Positions 6,122 to 14,628 of a stretch of DNA of 15,028 nucleotides are shown piece after piece (position 1 is the stretch's first letter; each line of letters begins with the position of its first letter). The stretch covers positions 1-15,028 of the forward strand of contig JAYMGJ010000535.1 of NCBI GenBank assembly GCA_037178675.1. Reading direction: 5' to 3'. Origin of the DNA: Scleroderma bovista (lineage: Eukaryota; Basidiomycota; Agaricomycetes; Boletales; Sclerodermataceae). The translations under genes and the position numbers were made by a program. Below the pieces are notes generated by a model. It had not been told where the DNA came from, made no database searches, and worked only from the letters and a program-made list of their open reading frames with translations.

Positions 6122-8934
6122 CTGGAGGAGAAAATAGATGTATTCAAAAATGAGAATACATCCTTTCAAATATTTAGAGAGGATATAAAGGAAAAAGATC
6201 ATGCTCACCAGCTCCATGAATGATTGACTTATCCTTAGGGGAAACAATTGACAAAGGACACATTAATGGTATTGAAAGAGAATCAGTATTAAAGCAATGT
6301 GCATTCTGTTGAGATCACAATGCACATGGGTAAGGTTTCAATGGAATGAATTATGCCTCACAATCTAAGAAAGAATCAGTGCCACATGTTCTGCAATACA
6401 TAGATTGGTGACATACCAAGTTCTGAAAGGATATACTTGGAAATGCATCAGTGTAGGCAGATTGAATGACTTACTTGCTAAATATTCACAAATGGTGGAA
6501 GGTGAAAGTGAGTGAAAGTTTTTCTGAAGGAAATAATGCACCAACATCCTAAGGGCATAATTGTAAGTATGGTTTCACTGCAATTGTGTTCAGAAAAAGG
6601 TAATGATGATAAACTTACTTGCTAATAAAGAAAGATAGAAAAATATAAAAATGTAAATGGTTTGGCATCAGAATCTGGAAAGAAATTACATGCATTCTTT
6701 TAGGTAAAAAGAACAGGATGGGGAGTAAGACCAGTAAGAAAATGATTGGTAAACATAAAATAAAATCACTCACTTGCTAATATGCCAACAAGACCAGAGT
6801 GAAAGTGAGGAAAGTGAGAAGGGACCCATCTAGAACTGACATAAATTCACCCACTTGCTGACAAGCCAAAAACATTAGAGTAACAGTAAGAAGGGACCTA
6901 GCTGGACCTGGAAGAAAATCACTCACTTGCTGTGAAGTAAAAAGGACCAGAGTGGGAGTGAAGATGGTGAGAAGGGACCCAGTTGGACATGCCATGAAAT
7001 CACTCACTTGCTGTCAAGCCAACAGGACCAGAGTGGGGGTGAGGACAGTGAGAAGGGACCCAGGTGGACCTGCCATGAAATCACTCACAAACTGTCAAGC
7101 CAACAGGACCAGAGTGGGAGTGAGGGCAGTGAGAAGGGACCCAGGTGGACCTGCCATGACATTACTCACTCGCTTTCAAGTCAACAGGACCAGAGTGGGA
7201 GTGAGGACAGTGAGAAGGGACCCCACTGGACCTGCCATGAAATCACTCACTCACTGTCAAGCCAACAGGACCAGAGTGGGAGTGAGGACAGTGAGAAGGG
7301 ACCCAGGTGGACCTGCCATGAAATCACTCACTTGCTGTCAAGCCAACAGGACCACAGTGGGAGTGAAGACAGTAAGAAGGGACCTAGCTGGACCTGCCAT
7401 GAAATCACTCACTTGTTGTCAAGCCAACAGGACCAGAGTGGGAGTGAAGACAGTGAGAAGGGACCCAGCTGGACCTGACATGAAATCACTCACAAGCTAT
7501 CAGGCCAACAGCCCAGCAGTAATAATGATCAGAGAACATCATTTCATTATGTTATTCTTGCAAGTTTAATCACCTGTTGCAACTGATTTTATAATGCCAA
7601 CACAAGGTCAATGCTTCCCTCACCTTATATGGCATCCAGCTCAATGTGCCCAGTTCCATGGGTAACTTTTCAAATTCACCTAGCAGCATGTATGATTTCA
7701 GTGTGCTGTCACATGGCAAAATGTCACATAACAATAATATGCTAAGATTACTGCCTCACCTCTTGACAGCATACTCAATGTTCAGATCAATGTTCACTTG
7801 CTGTGTTGATATTACAAGCTTCTGCAGTTCCACCTCATCAAGAGCATCTGTTGTGCATCTTAGCAGTGGCCCACAATCTGCACCCTCTTTGTTCATACCT
7901 GCATTGAAGTTTCCAGGTCAGAACAAATATGATTCAAGGTTAATCCTAATGACTTACTGGCCAATTCCAAATAGGCCTTTGGAGGATGCTTGCAAACACC
8001 CAGCTGGCTTTCAATTCTGGCTCTCAACCTGATTAACATCTGTGCTGCCATTTCCTCAGCCCTTGGCATTGCATCTTTCATTGACAAACCCTTTTCTCTC
8101 ATTTGTTGGTTGAGAGCAGGCACCTTCAAGGCATCAGCCTTTGTCAATACAGCAATCACAGGCACTCCCCAGTAACCATATCAGAATCATCATGATATCA
8201 ATGGCAACAAGGCACTAGCTTACCATTCCTAGTGTTGCATTCATTGAAGGATTTCTCTTCTGCAGCCAAAATTGGCCTCTCATGGTCAGCCATCGAGAGG
8301 CAATACCCACCTCCCAATAATGTTTAAATTCTTAATTCCAATTATGGACTTACCATATGACATGAATGCGCTTTCCCAACTCCATTGTGGCAGCCCGATC
8401 AGCCACAAAGTCCTTCATCAAGTTCAGCTCATTCACAGAGCCAGTCTCAAATCCTCGTGAGTCATGAAAGATGAAGCCTTGGTTACTCTGAAAGATTAGT
8501 TCATCTTCAATGTTATGGAGCCCTCTCTGAACATAGTTAGTGCCATTCATATCACTAGCTGAGTTTCTAGATCACCTCCAGGGACCCCTGTACATTTGCA
8601 GGATCAATCTGGAAATTGCCATTTCACTGATCAGTAACCTGAAGGAATGTACAATATGGCAGGATGGGGTACTTGACCTTTTCACCATTGGCATTGAAAA
8701 TTTCCGGGAGCTCCGTAGTATTGCAAACATGCTGCAAGAGTGTCGTTTTACCTGCATTTGATCTGCCGATGACGAGGATTCTGAAGTGACCTATGCGATT
8801 GAAGTGCTCTTTGACTTGCGCAGGATCCAAATGAAGCCTCTCTTCGGTCGTTGAGGAGATTTCAGGATCCGGATGAATTGTCTCTTCGTCGGTGCTTGGA
8901 GAGATGTCTACCACAATGCCACCATCGATATCAC
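5877..8934 (-). CDS. GTPase (G-domain, P-loop NTPase) with many introns
   Basis: A fungal soluble GTPase. G1 is GRSNAGKTT in the first G-domain exon (8678-8934), G3 is DSRG in 8354-8526, and G4 is TKAD in 7958-8164. Exons supported by GT..AG borders and phase, 5' to 3': 8678-8934, 8576-8608, 8354-8526, about 8224-8306, 7958-8164, 7760-7898, 7624-7705, an unresolved middle, 5953-6121 and 5877-5899. Introns are 49-69 nt except the repeat-filled middle (7623 to about 6122). The first listed exon has no in-frame ATG before G1, so the start lies in an upstream exon, perhaps at 8967-9667. One junction (8311-8353) is out of frame by four bases, so the gene may be decaying. Such GTPases are multiplied in mushroom genomes; the cellular role is unknown. 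The G domain is secure, the full model is not. Confidence 0.72.
6122..6767 (-). other. GTPase intron cluster with degenerate repeat copies
   Basis: No exon can be fixed here. On the minus strand, TTAGCAAGTAAGT occurs near 6624 and 6481, and the same acceptor-CAA-donor pattern starts the 81-bp array at 6777, so older, diverged copies of the repeat appear to extend in this direction at spacings of about 145-155 bp. Short candidate exons, for example after TTGCAG near 6391 and CCCCTAAG near 6237, cannot be joined in phase with confidence. Confidence 0.4.
6768..7500. repeat. 81-bp tandem repeat inside GTPase intron region
   Basis: Landmarks CACTCACTTG (plus strand) fall at 6768, 6848, 6920, 7001, 7082, 7163, 7244, 7325, 7406 and 7487, giving nine units. 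The last seven are exactly 81 bp; the first two are about 80 and 72 bp and more diverged. Read on the gene's strand, each unit runs from CAAGTGAGTGATTTCATGG, a strong donor-like site, to a pyrimidine-rich tract and TTGGCTTGACAG, an acceptor-like site. The plus-strand open frames of 205 and 156 residues here arise because 81 is a multiple of three. On the gene strand, most units have an in-frame TGA. Confidence 0.9.
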
Positions 8935-8966
8935 CTTACGGTCAGTAAAGTTTAACGAATACTCAC

Positions 8967-9667
8967 TCTTTTTCCTGAACGGCAAAGCTGACAAAATGTT
9001 TCTGACCAAACAAGCCATTCCGCGATAATTGGCCTACTGAAGAACTGTACGATGGAGGAGTTGTGGAACGAGTTGAGGCAGACAGTGACCGTGGTTAGAG
9101 CAGAAGGAGGAAATGCTGCACGGACAACATGAGGCAGCTTATCAGAGCGCTTATCACTGGTAGGTGGCTGCAAGGTATGGTAATCACCCAATCAATGCGT
9201 GTGGGCAGCTGAGCCGCATCACGCACACGGTCTACATACCTGGTAGTAACGTGGAAAAACGGGCCATCCACATACCACAACCAACCCTGCATGGCTGGCA
9301 TCCATGGACCTCGTGGATTACCACATAGACACGCGATGCTATAATGGCCGCGAATACTGACAAGCTCTTTTTCTTTGTCTAAACATTCTTTTGTTTGAAG
9401 TACAAGCAGGAAACGTGAGTTACCTCATAATTGACTGAACTTACAACCAAAATACTCTGCATGAGCAGAAACCGACGGATGGGCCACTGCAATGCATGGA
9501 GAGATAAAGACATTTGTGGGATAAGCGTGGGAAAGATCACACTTCAAGGCCTCAGCATCTGTCTTCGACTCCCCCAGTGCCCACACACATCCACACATGA
9601 TGACTCCGAGGCCTCGAGCCTTCAAACCCAGTGAGAAATAGCCAAATACGTAGATAGGTCCAACCAT
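8967..9667 (-). CDS. Unrecognised three-exon gene, possibly 5' part of the GTPase gene
   Basis: Three exons join in phase through good splice sites: 9667-9445 (starts ATG, donor GTAAGT), 9378-9240 (acceptor TTTAG, donor GTATGT) and 9156-8967 (acceptor CTACCAG, donor GTGAGT). Introns are 66 and 83 nt. The product is about 184 residues, rich in Trp, Phe, Cys and Val, with segments such as GPIYVFGYFSLGLKARG and MQGWLWYVDGPFFHVTT. I recognise no domain. The last exon ends in phase 0 at a donor with no stop codon, so the transcript continues; an acceptor GAAGAG in the first GTPase exon would continue the frame in phase 0. It is therefore either the GTPase's N-terminal region or a separate gene. 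An upstream exon above 9667 is possible. Confidence 0.5.
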
Positions 9668-10027
9668 GTATTTGTATGTGGCCTAGTTTGGGCCTATGTG
9701 TATCTATGGCTTTGGCATGCGAAACAGAGTACTCTAGTTTCTCATAGATCCCACTACTTGGTTCACATCCATCGAAAGCTTTTCTCAGGTGAAATGCCTG
9801 AGGCATTGCATGCATTCATTTGAATGTTTGCATGTGATCGCATCAATCCAAGGTACTGTTGGTATACCTTCTCATTGAATCAATTATTGGACTAACACAG
9901 CACCATCACCATGACAGGGCCTACTATGCCTTGTTTGACCCCCTTCTCGTTCTTGACCTTCTCAAAGTCAAATCAGTAAGTTCTGTCTTGTCTGTAGCGT
10001 CCAACTGGCTTATGTCATGTACAGGTC
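9668..10027. other. Spacer between minus-strand gene and transposase, with a possible leader intron
   Basis: No separate gene is supported. On the plus strand, donor GTAAGT at 9976 and acceptor TGTACAG ending at 10024 define a plausible 49-nt intron just before the transposase ATG at 10028. An open plus-strand frame from 9859 runs up to this donor and could be a 5' extension of the transposase or untranslated leader. The 5' end of the transposon should lie here or further left, but I found no terminal inverted repeat. Confidence 0.4.
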
Positions 10028-10255
10028 ATGTCAAATCCACTGGTATACTGGTGCATCTGCAAGAAATACTGCAAGGGCTCCTGCAAGCAGTTGAAGGCCT
10101 ATTCTATGTGGTGGCGTCATTATTGTGATGCAGATGAGGACGAAAAGTGAAGCATACAGTTGCAGAAGTGTTCTGATGCCTTTCGTGCATTCATCCAGAG
10201 CATCACACCCTCTGTTGCGCAGAATGGCCCCAGTGATGACTTGGGGTGGGATTTG
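10028..10255 (+). pseudogene. Plavaka transposase N-terminal exon
   Basis: ATG at 10028 opens a frame with YWCICKKYCKG at residues 7-17, a Cys-rich motif typical of the start of Plavaka proteins. TGA at 10148-10150 interrupts it, yet the same frame reads on as coding-like sequence (a DAFRAFIQS segment) to donor GTGAGC at 10256. Joining to 10304 is in phase 0. Confidence 0.7.
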
Positions 10256-10303
10256 GTGAGCCTTTTTCCATATGTTTGAATCATTTTAACAGAAATTTTA
10301 TAG

Positions 10304-11227
10304 ATGTTAAGCAATGTTGGCAACGACGACAGTGTCGCAAATCAAGACTATGAATTGCAGGCCCCTTGTGACAATACACCTCTCCCTGCATCTCCTGCAC
10401 ACGAAATACCTGAGCAGATGTACGGCACACCTCTCCCTGCGTCTCCTGCACACGAAATACCCGAGCTGCAGATGTATGGCACACCTCTCCCTGCATCTCC
10501 TGTGCACGAAATACCTGAGCAGACGTACAGCACACCTCTCCCCACATCTCCTGCACACGAAATACCTGAGCAGACATACGGCACACCTCTCCCCGCATCT
10601 CCTGTGCACAAAATACCTGAGCAGACATACACACAGACCCTCATTGACCTCGATTTAGATGAGCTCATACAGCTCTCTGTCGATTTTCCCAAGCATGCAC
10701 AAAGTATGGCACTGATACATTCGATTCAGAATGCTTCACTCAACAATGGCATTGGTCTCACTAGTGCCACTCTGGAATGTCTTCACAACCCTCCAAACAA
10801 GGTTCTTGACCTCAATGATCCATATGCAAAGCTTGCCATTGAAATTTTCATGGCACTCGAGCACTCTTTGGAGGTGACTTACGACAAGATATGCTCGAGC
10901 ATCCATGTGCACATCCCTGGCTCCCAACTCCCCTCATTTTATCAAGTGAAGCAGCTTCTCACAGACGTTACTGGTGTCACGTCCATTGTCAACCACATGT
11001 GCATAAACTCATGCATGGCATTTGTGGGTCCTTATGCAGATCTTGATGCATGCCCTGAGTGTGCCAAGGCTTGGTTTGACGTCCGTGCCAGAGGGCACAC
11101 ATGCCCCCATGCAGTTTTTCATACCATTCCCATTGGCCTGCAGCTACAGGCTCTCTGGCGACATCCCGAGACTGCTGAGAAGTGTTGGAAGTTAACCAGC
11201 ATGTGTTACTGGTACTTCAGCACATGA
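10304..11227 (+). CDS. Plavaka transposase fragment: linker and zinc-like domain
   Basis: The open frame gives 307 residues. The first third is a repetitive Pro-rich linker (see the minisatellite). Then comes a helical region and CINSCMAFVGPYADLDACPEC, the Cys-bearing motif conserved just before the catalytic domain of Plavaka proteins, then TIPIGLQLQALWRHPETAEK. The true transposase frame ends at 11211 in MCY; residues beyond are read from the 281-bp insertion and terminate at 11227. An ATG at 10304 could serve as start, but the intron model places an exon upstream. Confidence 0.75.
   Translation: MLSNVGNDDSVANQDYELQAPCDNTPLPASPAHEIPEQMYGTPLPASPAHEIPELQMYGTPLPASPVHEIPEQTYSTPLPTSPAHEIPEQTYGTPLPASPVHKIPEQTYTQTLIDLDLDELIQLSVDFPKHAQSMALIHSIQNASLNNGIGLTSATLECLHNPPNKVLDLNDPYAKLAIEIFMALEHSLEVTYDKICSSIHVHIPGSQLPSFYQVKQLLTDVTGVTSIVNHMCINSCMAFVGPYADLDACPECAKAWFDVRARGHTCPHAVFHTIPIGLQLQALWRHPETAEKCWKLTSMCYWYFST
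10376..10633 (+). repeat. 51-bp minisatellite in the transposase linker, five units
   Basis: ACACCTCTCCC anchors lie at 10376, 10427, 10481, 10532 and 10583. Four spacings are 51 bp; unit two is 54 bp through one extra codon. Each unit encodes a 17-residue TPLPASPAHEIPEQ(M/T)YG-like motif, so the array stays in frame. Minus-strand and other-frame ORFs over 10281-10692 are consequences of this periodicity. Confidence 0.9.
11201..11211. repeat. 11-bp direct repeat, left side of insertion
   Basis: ATGTGTTACTG, identical to 11482-11492. It reads Met-Cys-Tyr in the transposase frame at both places, and excising the 281 bp between the copies restores the reading frame. Confidence 0.8.
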
Positions 11228-11492
11228 CCGTGCAACGCTTACATAAGCATTTCGAGCGCACTACACACAGTAGTCGTTTTCATTAGTCCCTCAGTAGCTT
11301 GAATATCTACCGAGGGTAAGCAGTCCATACACACTCATTTTACACATACTAACTTGTAGTAGTCACTACAGGTATTACTCTAATTCAGTAGCTTGAATAT
11401 CTACTGAGGTCACTACAGCTCCTCCTTCTCCTTCCTTAGGCTAGACCTTCCCTGTGCAGACCACCACCTTTCTATAAGAAGATGTGTTACTG
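11212..11492. mobile_element. 281-bp non-autonomous insertion in the transposase
   Basis: The insert, with one copy of the 11-bp target repeat, interrupts the transposase between the zinc-like motif and the catalytic domain. It has no open frame of note. Its middle (11272-11416) is the paired-hairpin repeat also found at 1-145; the left part (11212-11271) and the CT-rich right part (11417-11481) are not seen elsewhere in the window. The insert's outer ends are not inverted repeats. An 11-bp target repeat would fit a Mutator-like element or a retroposon; the data do not decide. Confidence 0.75.
11272..11416. repeat. Paired-hairpin dispersed repeat, copy 2
   Basis: Matches 1-145. CCTCAGTAG (11289-11297) pairs with CTACCGAGG (11307-11315), one mismatch from the other copy, and the second core at 11384-11409 ends in a perfect CTACTGAGG. 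The spacing between cores is conserved. Confidence 0.85.
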
Positions 11493-11982
11493 CCAATACA
11501 GGACTGAGCAAATATTGGAAGATCTTCGCATCAATGATGGTCTCGTTAATGCCTATGATGACATTTTCTGTGGTAGCGCCTATGTCCATGCCTTTTGTGA
11601 CAGTGTCATTGAACCAGACGACACACTCCTGATGATATCTATTGATGGTGCTCAACTCTTTGAGAGCAAGGAGTCCAACTGTTGGATTTATATCTGGATT
11701 ATCCTTGAGCTGTCCCCGGACCATCAATATAAGAAGAAGCACATCCTTCCTGGTGCAATCATCCCCGGTCCCAAAAAACCCAAATTTATTGAATCATTCC
11801 TGTTTCCAGGTTTTCATCACCTCTCTGCTTTGCAATGCGAGGGCCTCAAGATATGGGATTCTGCTCACAATCGTGAATTTCTTTCACGACTAATGCTCTA
11901 CCTGGCATGCGCTGACAGACCTGGGCTATTGACCATGAGCAACTTTGTCGGGCACCAAGGTAAAAATGGCTGTCGCATGTGA
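11482..11982 (+). CDS. Plavaka transposase fragment: catalytic core start
   Basis: The open frame gives 166 residues. SIDGAQL at residues 53-59 carries the likely first catalytic Asp (D55), followed by a Trp-rich strand (CWIYIW), KKKHILPG, IIPGPKKPK and FLFPGFHHLSALQCEGLKIWD, all typical of Plavaka/Tnp2-like transposases. The frame ends at TGA (11980-11982) right after GCRM, but the following codons still read CPLKGRCKPGA, the conserved continuation, so the stop is a lesion and not the natural end. Confidence 0.8.
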   Translation: MCYCQYRTEQILEDLRINDGLVNAYDDIFCGSAYVHAFCDSVIEPDDTLLMISIDGAQLFESKESNCWIYIWIILELSPDHQYKKKHILPGAIIPGPKKPKFIESFLFPGFHHLSALQCEGLKIWDSAHNREFLSRLMLYLACADRPGLLTMSNFVGHQGKNGCRM

Positions 11983-12021
11983 TGTCCTCTCAAAGGACGT
12001 TGCAAGCCTGGCGCTGAAAAG

Positions 12022-12290
12022 ATAACAATGTGTTTGGGTGGCTGCTCCCTCAGATGAGGTGCATTCGACCCAGGGACTTCTGGAGGTCTGGCAAGGCTCC
12101 CAAGGACTAAGGAGACTAAGAAACTAGAGAGTGGAAGGGTGGTTCAGTCACTCCAAGACTGAGCTCAAAGATATACACTGAAGAGAAGGATCTTTTGCTT
12201 AGTAAGCTAAGTACAAGCCTACATAGCTAAGGTAAGAGTCCAGTATCAGTACTACCAATTCTACACACCCAGAGACAGGACTGTCTCTAC
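12022..12290. mobile_element. Second insertion in the transposase, about 270 bp
   Basis: Transposase homology stops after KPGA near 12015-12021 and resumes with YYPVLLKPDNYNV at about 12300, so about 270 bp of foreign DNA lies between. The insert contains stops in the transposase frame. It starts with a GGTGGCTGCTCCCTCAGATG-like stretch and GCATTCGACCC, faintly like pol III box B. I found no clear target duplication or inverted ends, so the borders are approximate within about 20 bases. Confidence 0.55.
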
Positions 12291-13481
12291 AGCACTTCTC
12301 AGTATTATCCTGTTTTACTCAAGCCTGATAATTACAATGTTCCTGGATGCACACACGACAATGTAAACTTTTTTGACATCAGTCCCAGCACCTCTGCACG
12401 ATACACTCAACAACTTCACTATCTCCTTCAAGCATGCACCCGAAAGGAGTATGAAACTCATCGCCTTGAGACTGGCATTGTCAGTCCCAGCATTCTCCTC
12501 AGCCTACAACCCCACCTTCTCCTCAGTATCCCCAAATGTTTTTTGTCTGAGATGATGCACTTAAGTGGTGCAAATATGGCTGCCCTGTGGCTTGACTTGT
12601 GGCAAGGTACCATCAAATGTGCGACCATGGATAACAAAGCGCACTGGCGCTGGGCAGTTCTGAAGAATCAGCGCACTTGGGAAGAACACGGCCATGCTGT
12701 GGCAGTTTGCAAACCATATCTCCCCAGTTCATTCAATGTAGCTCCCCATGACCCCTCCCTCCATGCAAACTCATGGTATAAAGCGGCGAAATACATCACT
12801 TGGATCTACTCTCTTTGTCTGGCTCTTCTCTACGGTATCCTTCCCCATGATCTCTGGCGAAATTTTTGCAAGTTAATTGCAGGTTTTTGTATCATGGGTC
12901 AGTACAGCATAACTCTGGCACAACTCCAATGTGCTCAGAACTATCTAGCGGAATGGGAGAATGAGTTCGAGATGTTATACTACCAATGGTGCACTGATTG
13001 GATTCACTTTATATGTTCTTGTGTCCACCTGACAAACCATCTCACCTTGGAAGCTGCCCACATTGGTTCACCTATCTGTTCCTCCCAATGGACGATGGAG
13101 CATACAATTGGTAACCTTGGGCAAGAAATTTGCCAGCCATCTGATCCATTCTCCAACCTTGCCCAGCAGGGCATTCGGTGTTGCCAGGTCAATGCTCTTA
13201 AAGCCATGCTCCCTGATCTCGATCTCACAGGTGAAGGCAGCAATCCCTGCGCATCTGAAGACTTGGGCAATGGCTACATCTTGTTGCCAAAACACAACAA
13301 ACGCCAGATCAAGGTGCAAGGCCGTGAAGCGCAAGTCATCTCTCAATATGCTGGACAACCTGAAATACCACATATCCATCGTTGGGGGTGTTTGCACCTG
13401 CCAAATGGACAGATCACATGCTCTGAGTTTGTTGAATCACAGAAGCCACTCGAGGAACTATGTATGGCTCGAAATGTCATT
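12291..13481 (+). CDS. Plavaka transposase fragment: catalytic core end
   Basis: An uninterrupted frame continues from the second insertion. It begins YYPVLLKPDNYNVPGCTHD, passes ETGIVSPSILLSL, MHLSGANMAALWLDLWQGT and WRNFCKLIAG, then ICSSQWTMEHTIGNLG, whose Glu is the likely last catalytic acid, and VNALKAMLPDLDL, a conserved Plavaka signature. It ends at donor GTAAGC (13482). Without splicing the frame would run on to 13745 in unrelated sequence. No start codon is needed, since this is an internal part of a longer gene. Confidence 0.8.
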
Positions 13482-13531
13482 GTAAGCCTTTTGTTACTGC
13501 TCCTTGTACCTCTAAATGCTTACTGTCAGAG

Positions 13532-13921
13532 TCACAGGCTATCATTGGGGGTGAGCATCGCATTGCAGAAGTGTGATACTTTGCCAGAGTGGTTGTGCAG
13601 GATGGCGGTGATGACCTATATGGAGGCCCTGACCCCCAACAGCCTCAACAGTACTGCTTTGCAGATATCGCTTTGGTCACATTATACTCACCTCCACAGC
13701 CCTACATATTTCAGAAATTGTACAGAGTCCTTGTCTCAAGCATGAAACTAGGCGATGCCAGTCTATGTGCCATTGAAGTCACTGCTATTTGTTCTGTCAT
13801 TGGCATGGTTCCTCACTGCATCAATCTACTGGAAGGTGTGGGAGAAGATAGATATTTCTTGGTTGAGAAAATGGGATTGGAGCTTGCACGCATTGGGACC
13901 GAGAACGACAAAGAAACATAG
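13532..13921 (+). CDS. Plavaka transposase C-terminal exon
   Basis: After a 50-nt intron the frame reads SQAIIGGEHRIAEV, a TGA at 13574-13576, then YFARVVVQDGGDDLY and, downstream, IALVTLYSPPQPY, a VIGMVPHCI stretch and RYFLVEKMGLELARIG, the usual end of Plavaka proteins. It ends in TAG at 13919-13921. Acceptor GTCAGAG is required for phase. The internal TGA is the third of the gene. Confidence 0.75.
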
Positions 13922-14180
13922 TTTTGTTCTACCATACATGCATTCTTGGACAGTGTACACAGCAATGATTATGTTTTATTCTCTTTGCATGACTACAAGA
14001 CATGGAACACGATACAGTAATTATACAGACAACAGTGTTGCGGGAATGATGCCAACAATGAGACGTACATGAGTGCCAATAATTAATAAAGTCTACATGC
14101 CTGTGTGAAGCCGCTTGGTATTATCCGGGGCCATATTCTCATCAAGGTCGGTTTGAGAGAGTTTGCAGACATGCGAGACA
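13922..14180. other. Transposase 3' flank
   Basis: No gene on the plus strand. AATTAATAAAGTC at 14080-14092 resembles a polyadenylation signal region. The transposon's right terminus was not identified; it may lie here, before the divergent gene pair, or beyond the window. Confidence 0.35.
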
Positions 14181-14628
14181 TCACATGATTGTTGCACACG
14201 ATTGGAAACCTTGTCCACATGGACCCTCCTCTTTGACCCTCCAGCCCTGGGGGGACATACAAGACACCACACCATCTCTGGAACAAGGTGATGACTAGAT
14301 CCATTAGTGGGACTGTAAGAAGAGGTATGTACTTACACTTGAGCAGAAGCAAATCCCTCCAGGTCAGCCTGGCTGCAAGGTTGAGATTCTGGACCTTCAG
14401 AGCAATTATAAAGGCGAAGAACAAGTCTCTGTAAGTGTGTGTCAGTGACGATAATAAATGCTGAGTATATGCACTTACAACTGGGCCTGGTTGCAATGGA
14501 GTGAACATCACAAGGTAGTGCTTCCACTTGGAAGAAAGAGCATGAACATCGACAACTGCGACATTGTCGATAGTGGTGATTTTGACTGGTGTGGTCACAA
14601 GAGTGGGATCAATGAATTGAGAGGACAT
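14181..14628 (-). CDS. Unrecognised small gene, three exons (about 112 aa)
   Basis: ATG at 14628 has a strong context (CCACCATGTC). Exon 14479-14628 encodes 50 residues beginning MSSQFIDPTLVTTPVKITT. A 50-nt intron (GTAAGT, branch-like CACTGAC, CTTACAG) leads to exon 14337-14428, which encodes LVLRLYNCSEGPESQPCSQ and an acidic stretch; a 59-nt intron (GTAAGT, CTAAT, TTCCAG) leads to exon 14181-14277, ending in TGA. Unspliced, the first frame stays open for 181 residues to 14083, so retention is an alternative. The acceptor of the last exon is uncertain: another acceptor two bases on gives a different C-terminus. No domain is recognised. It diverges from the gene at 14712 across 83 bp. Confidence 0.5.

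Larger units (their letters stand above)
10028..13921 (+). pseudogene. Plavaka-type (CACTA-related) transposase, broken
   Basis: The whole protein can be followed. Exon 10028-10255 has the N-terminal Cys motif (WCICKKYCKG). Frame 10304-11211 carries a minisatellite linker and a zinc-like motif (CINSC...CPEC). Frame 11482-12021 holds the catalytic core start (SIDGAQL, then PGPKKPK and FLFPGFHHLSALQ). Frame 12291-13481 continues with YYPVLLKP, ICSSQWTMEHTIGNLG and VNALKAM. Exon 13532-13921 is the C-terminus. Introns 10256-10303 and 13482-13531 (48 and 50 nt) keep phase. The gene is dead: TGA codons interrupt it at 10148, 11980 and 13574, a 281-bp insertion sits after 11211, and about 270 bp of foreign DNA sits between about 12020 and 12290. 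DDE/RNase-H-like transposases of this group cut and paste DNA; family assignment is from remembered motifs. Confidence 0.85.

Noticed and set aside
2160..7500. Common origin of the 80-bp foldback unit and the 81-bp intron unit
   Set aside because: They share only a short GCCAACAGG-type string and the similar length; the rest does not align by eye.
6952..7569. A 205-residue tandem-repeat protein on the plus strand
   Set aside because: The unit is 81 bp, a multiple of three, so an open frame in one unit stays open in all. A second overlapping frame of 156 residues is open for the same reason. The region is intronic to the minus-strand gene.
8350..8761. Plus-strand ORFs opposite the GTPase exons
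   Set aside because: They are antisense shadows; the minus-strand exons carry G motifs and in-phase splice sites.
10281..10692. Minus-strand and alternate-frame ORFs of 100-117 residues
   Set aside because: They come from the 51-bp periodicity of the linker minisatellite; only the plus frame at 10304 continues into conserved transposase sequence.
11191..11481. The first transposase insertion as an ordinary intron
   Set aside because: No GT..AG pair removes it in phase, whereas deletion between the 11-bp repeats restores the frame exactly.
12030..12070. tRNA gene or clear tRNA-derived SINE head
   Set aside because: A box-B-like GCATTCGACCC is present, but no convincing box A at proper spacing and no cloverleaf could be drawn.
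10148..13576. TGA recoding (reassigned codon or selenocysteine)
   Set aside because: TGA ends other credible frames here, no recoding structure is seen, and the gene also carries two insertions, so simple decay is enough.
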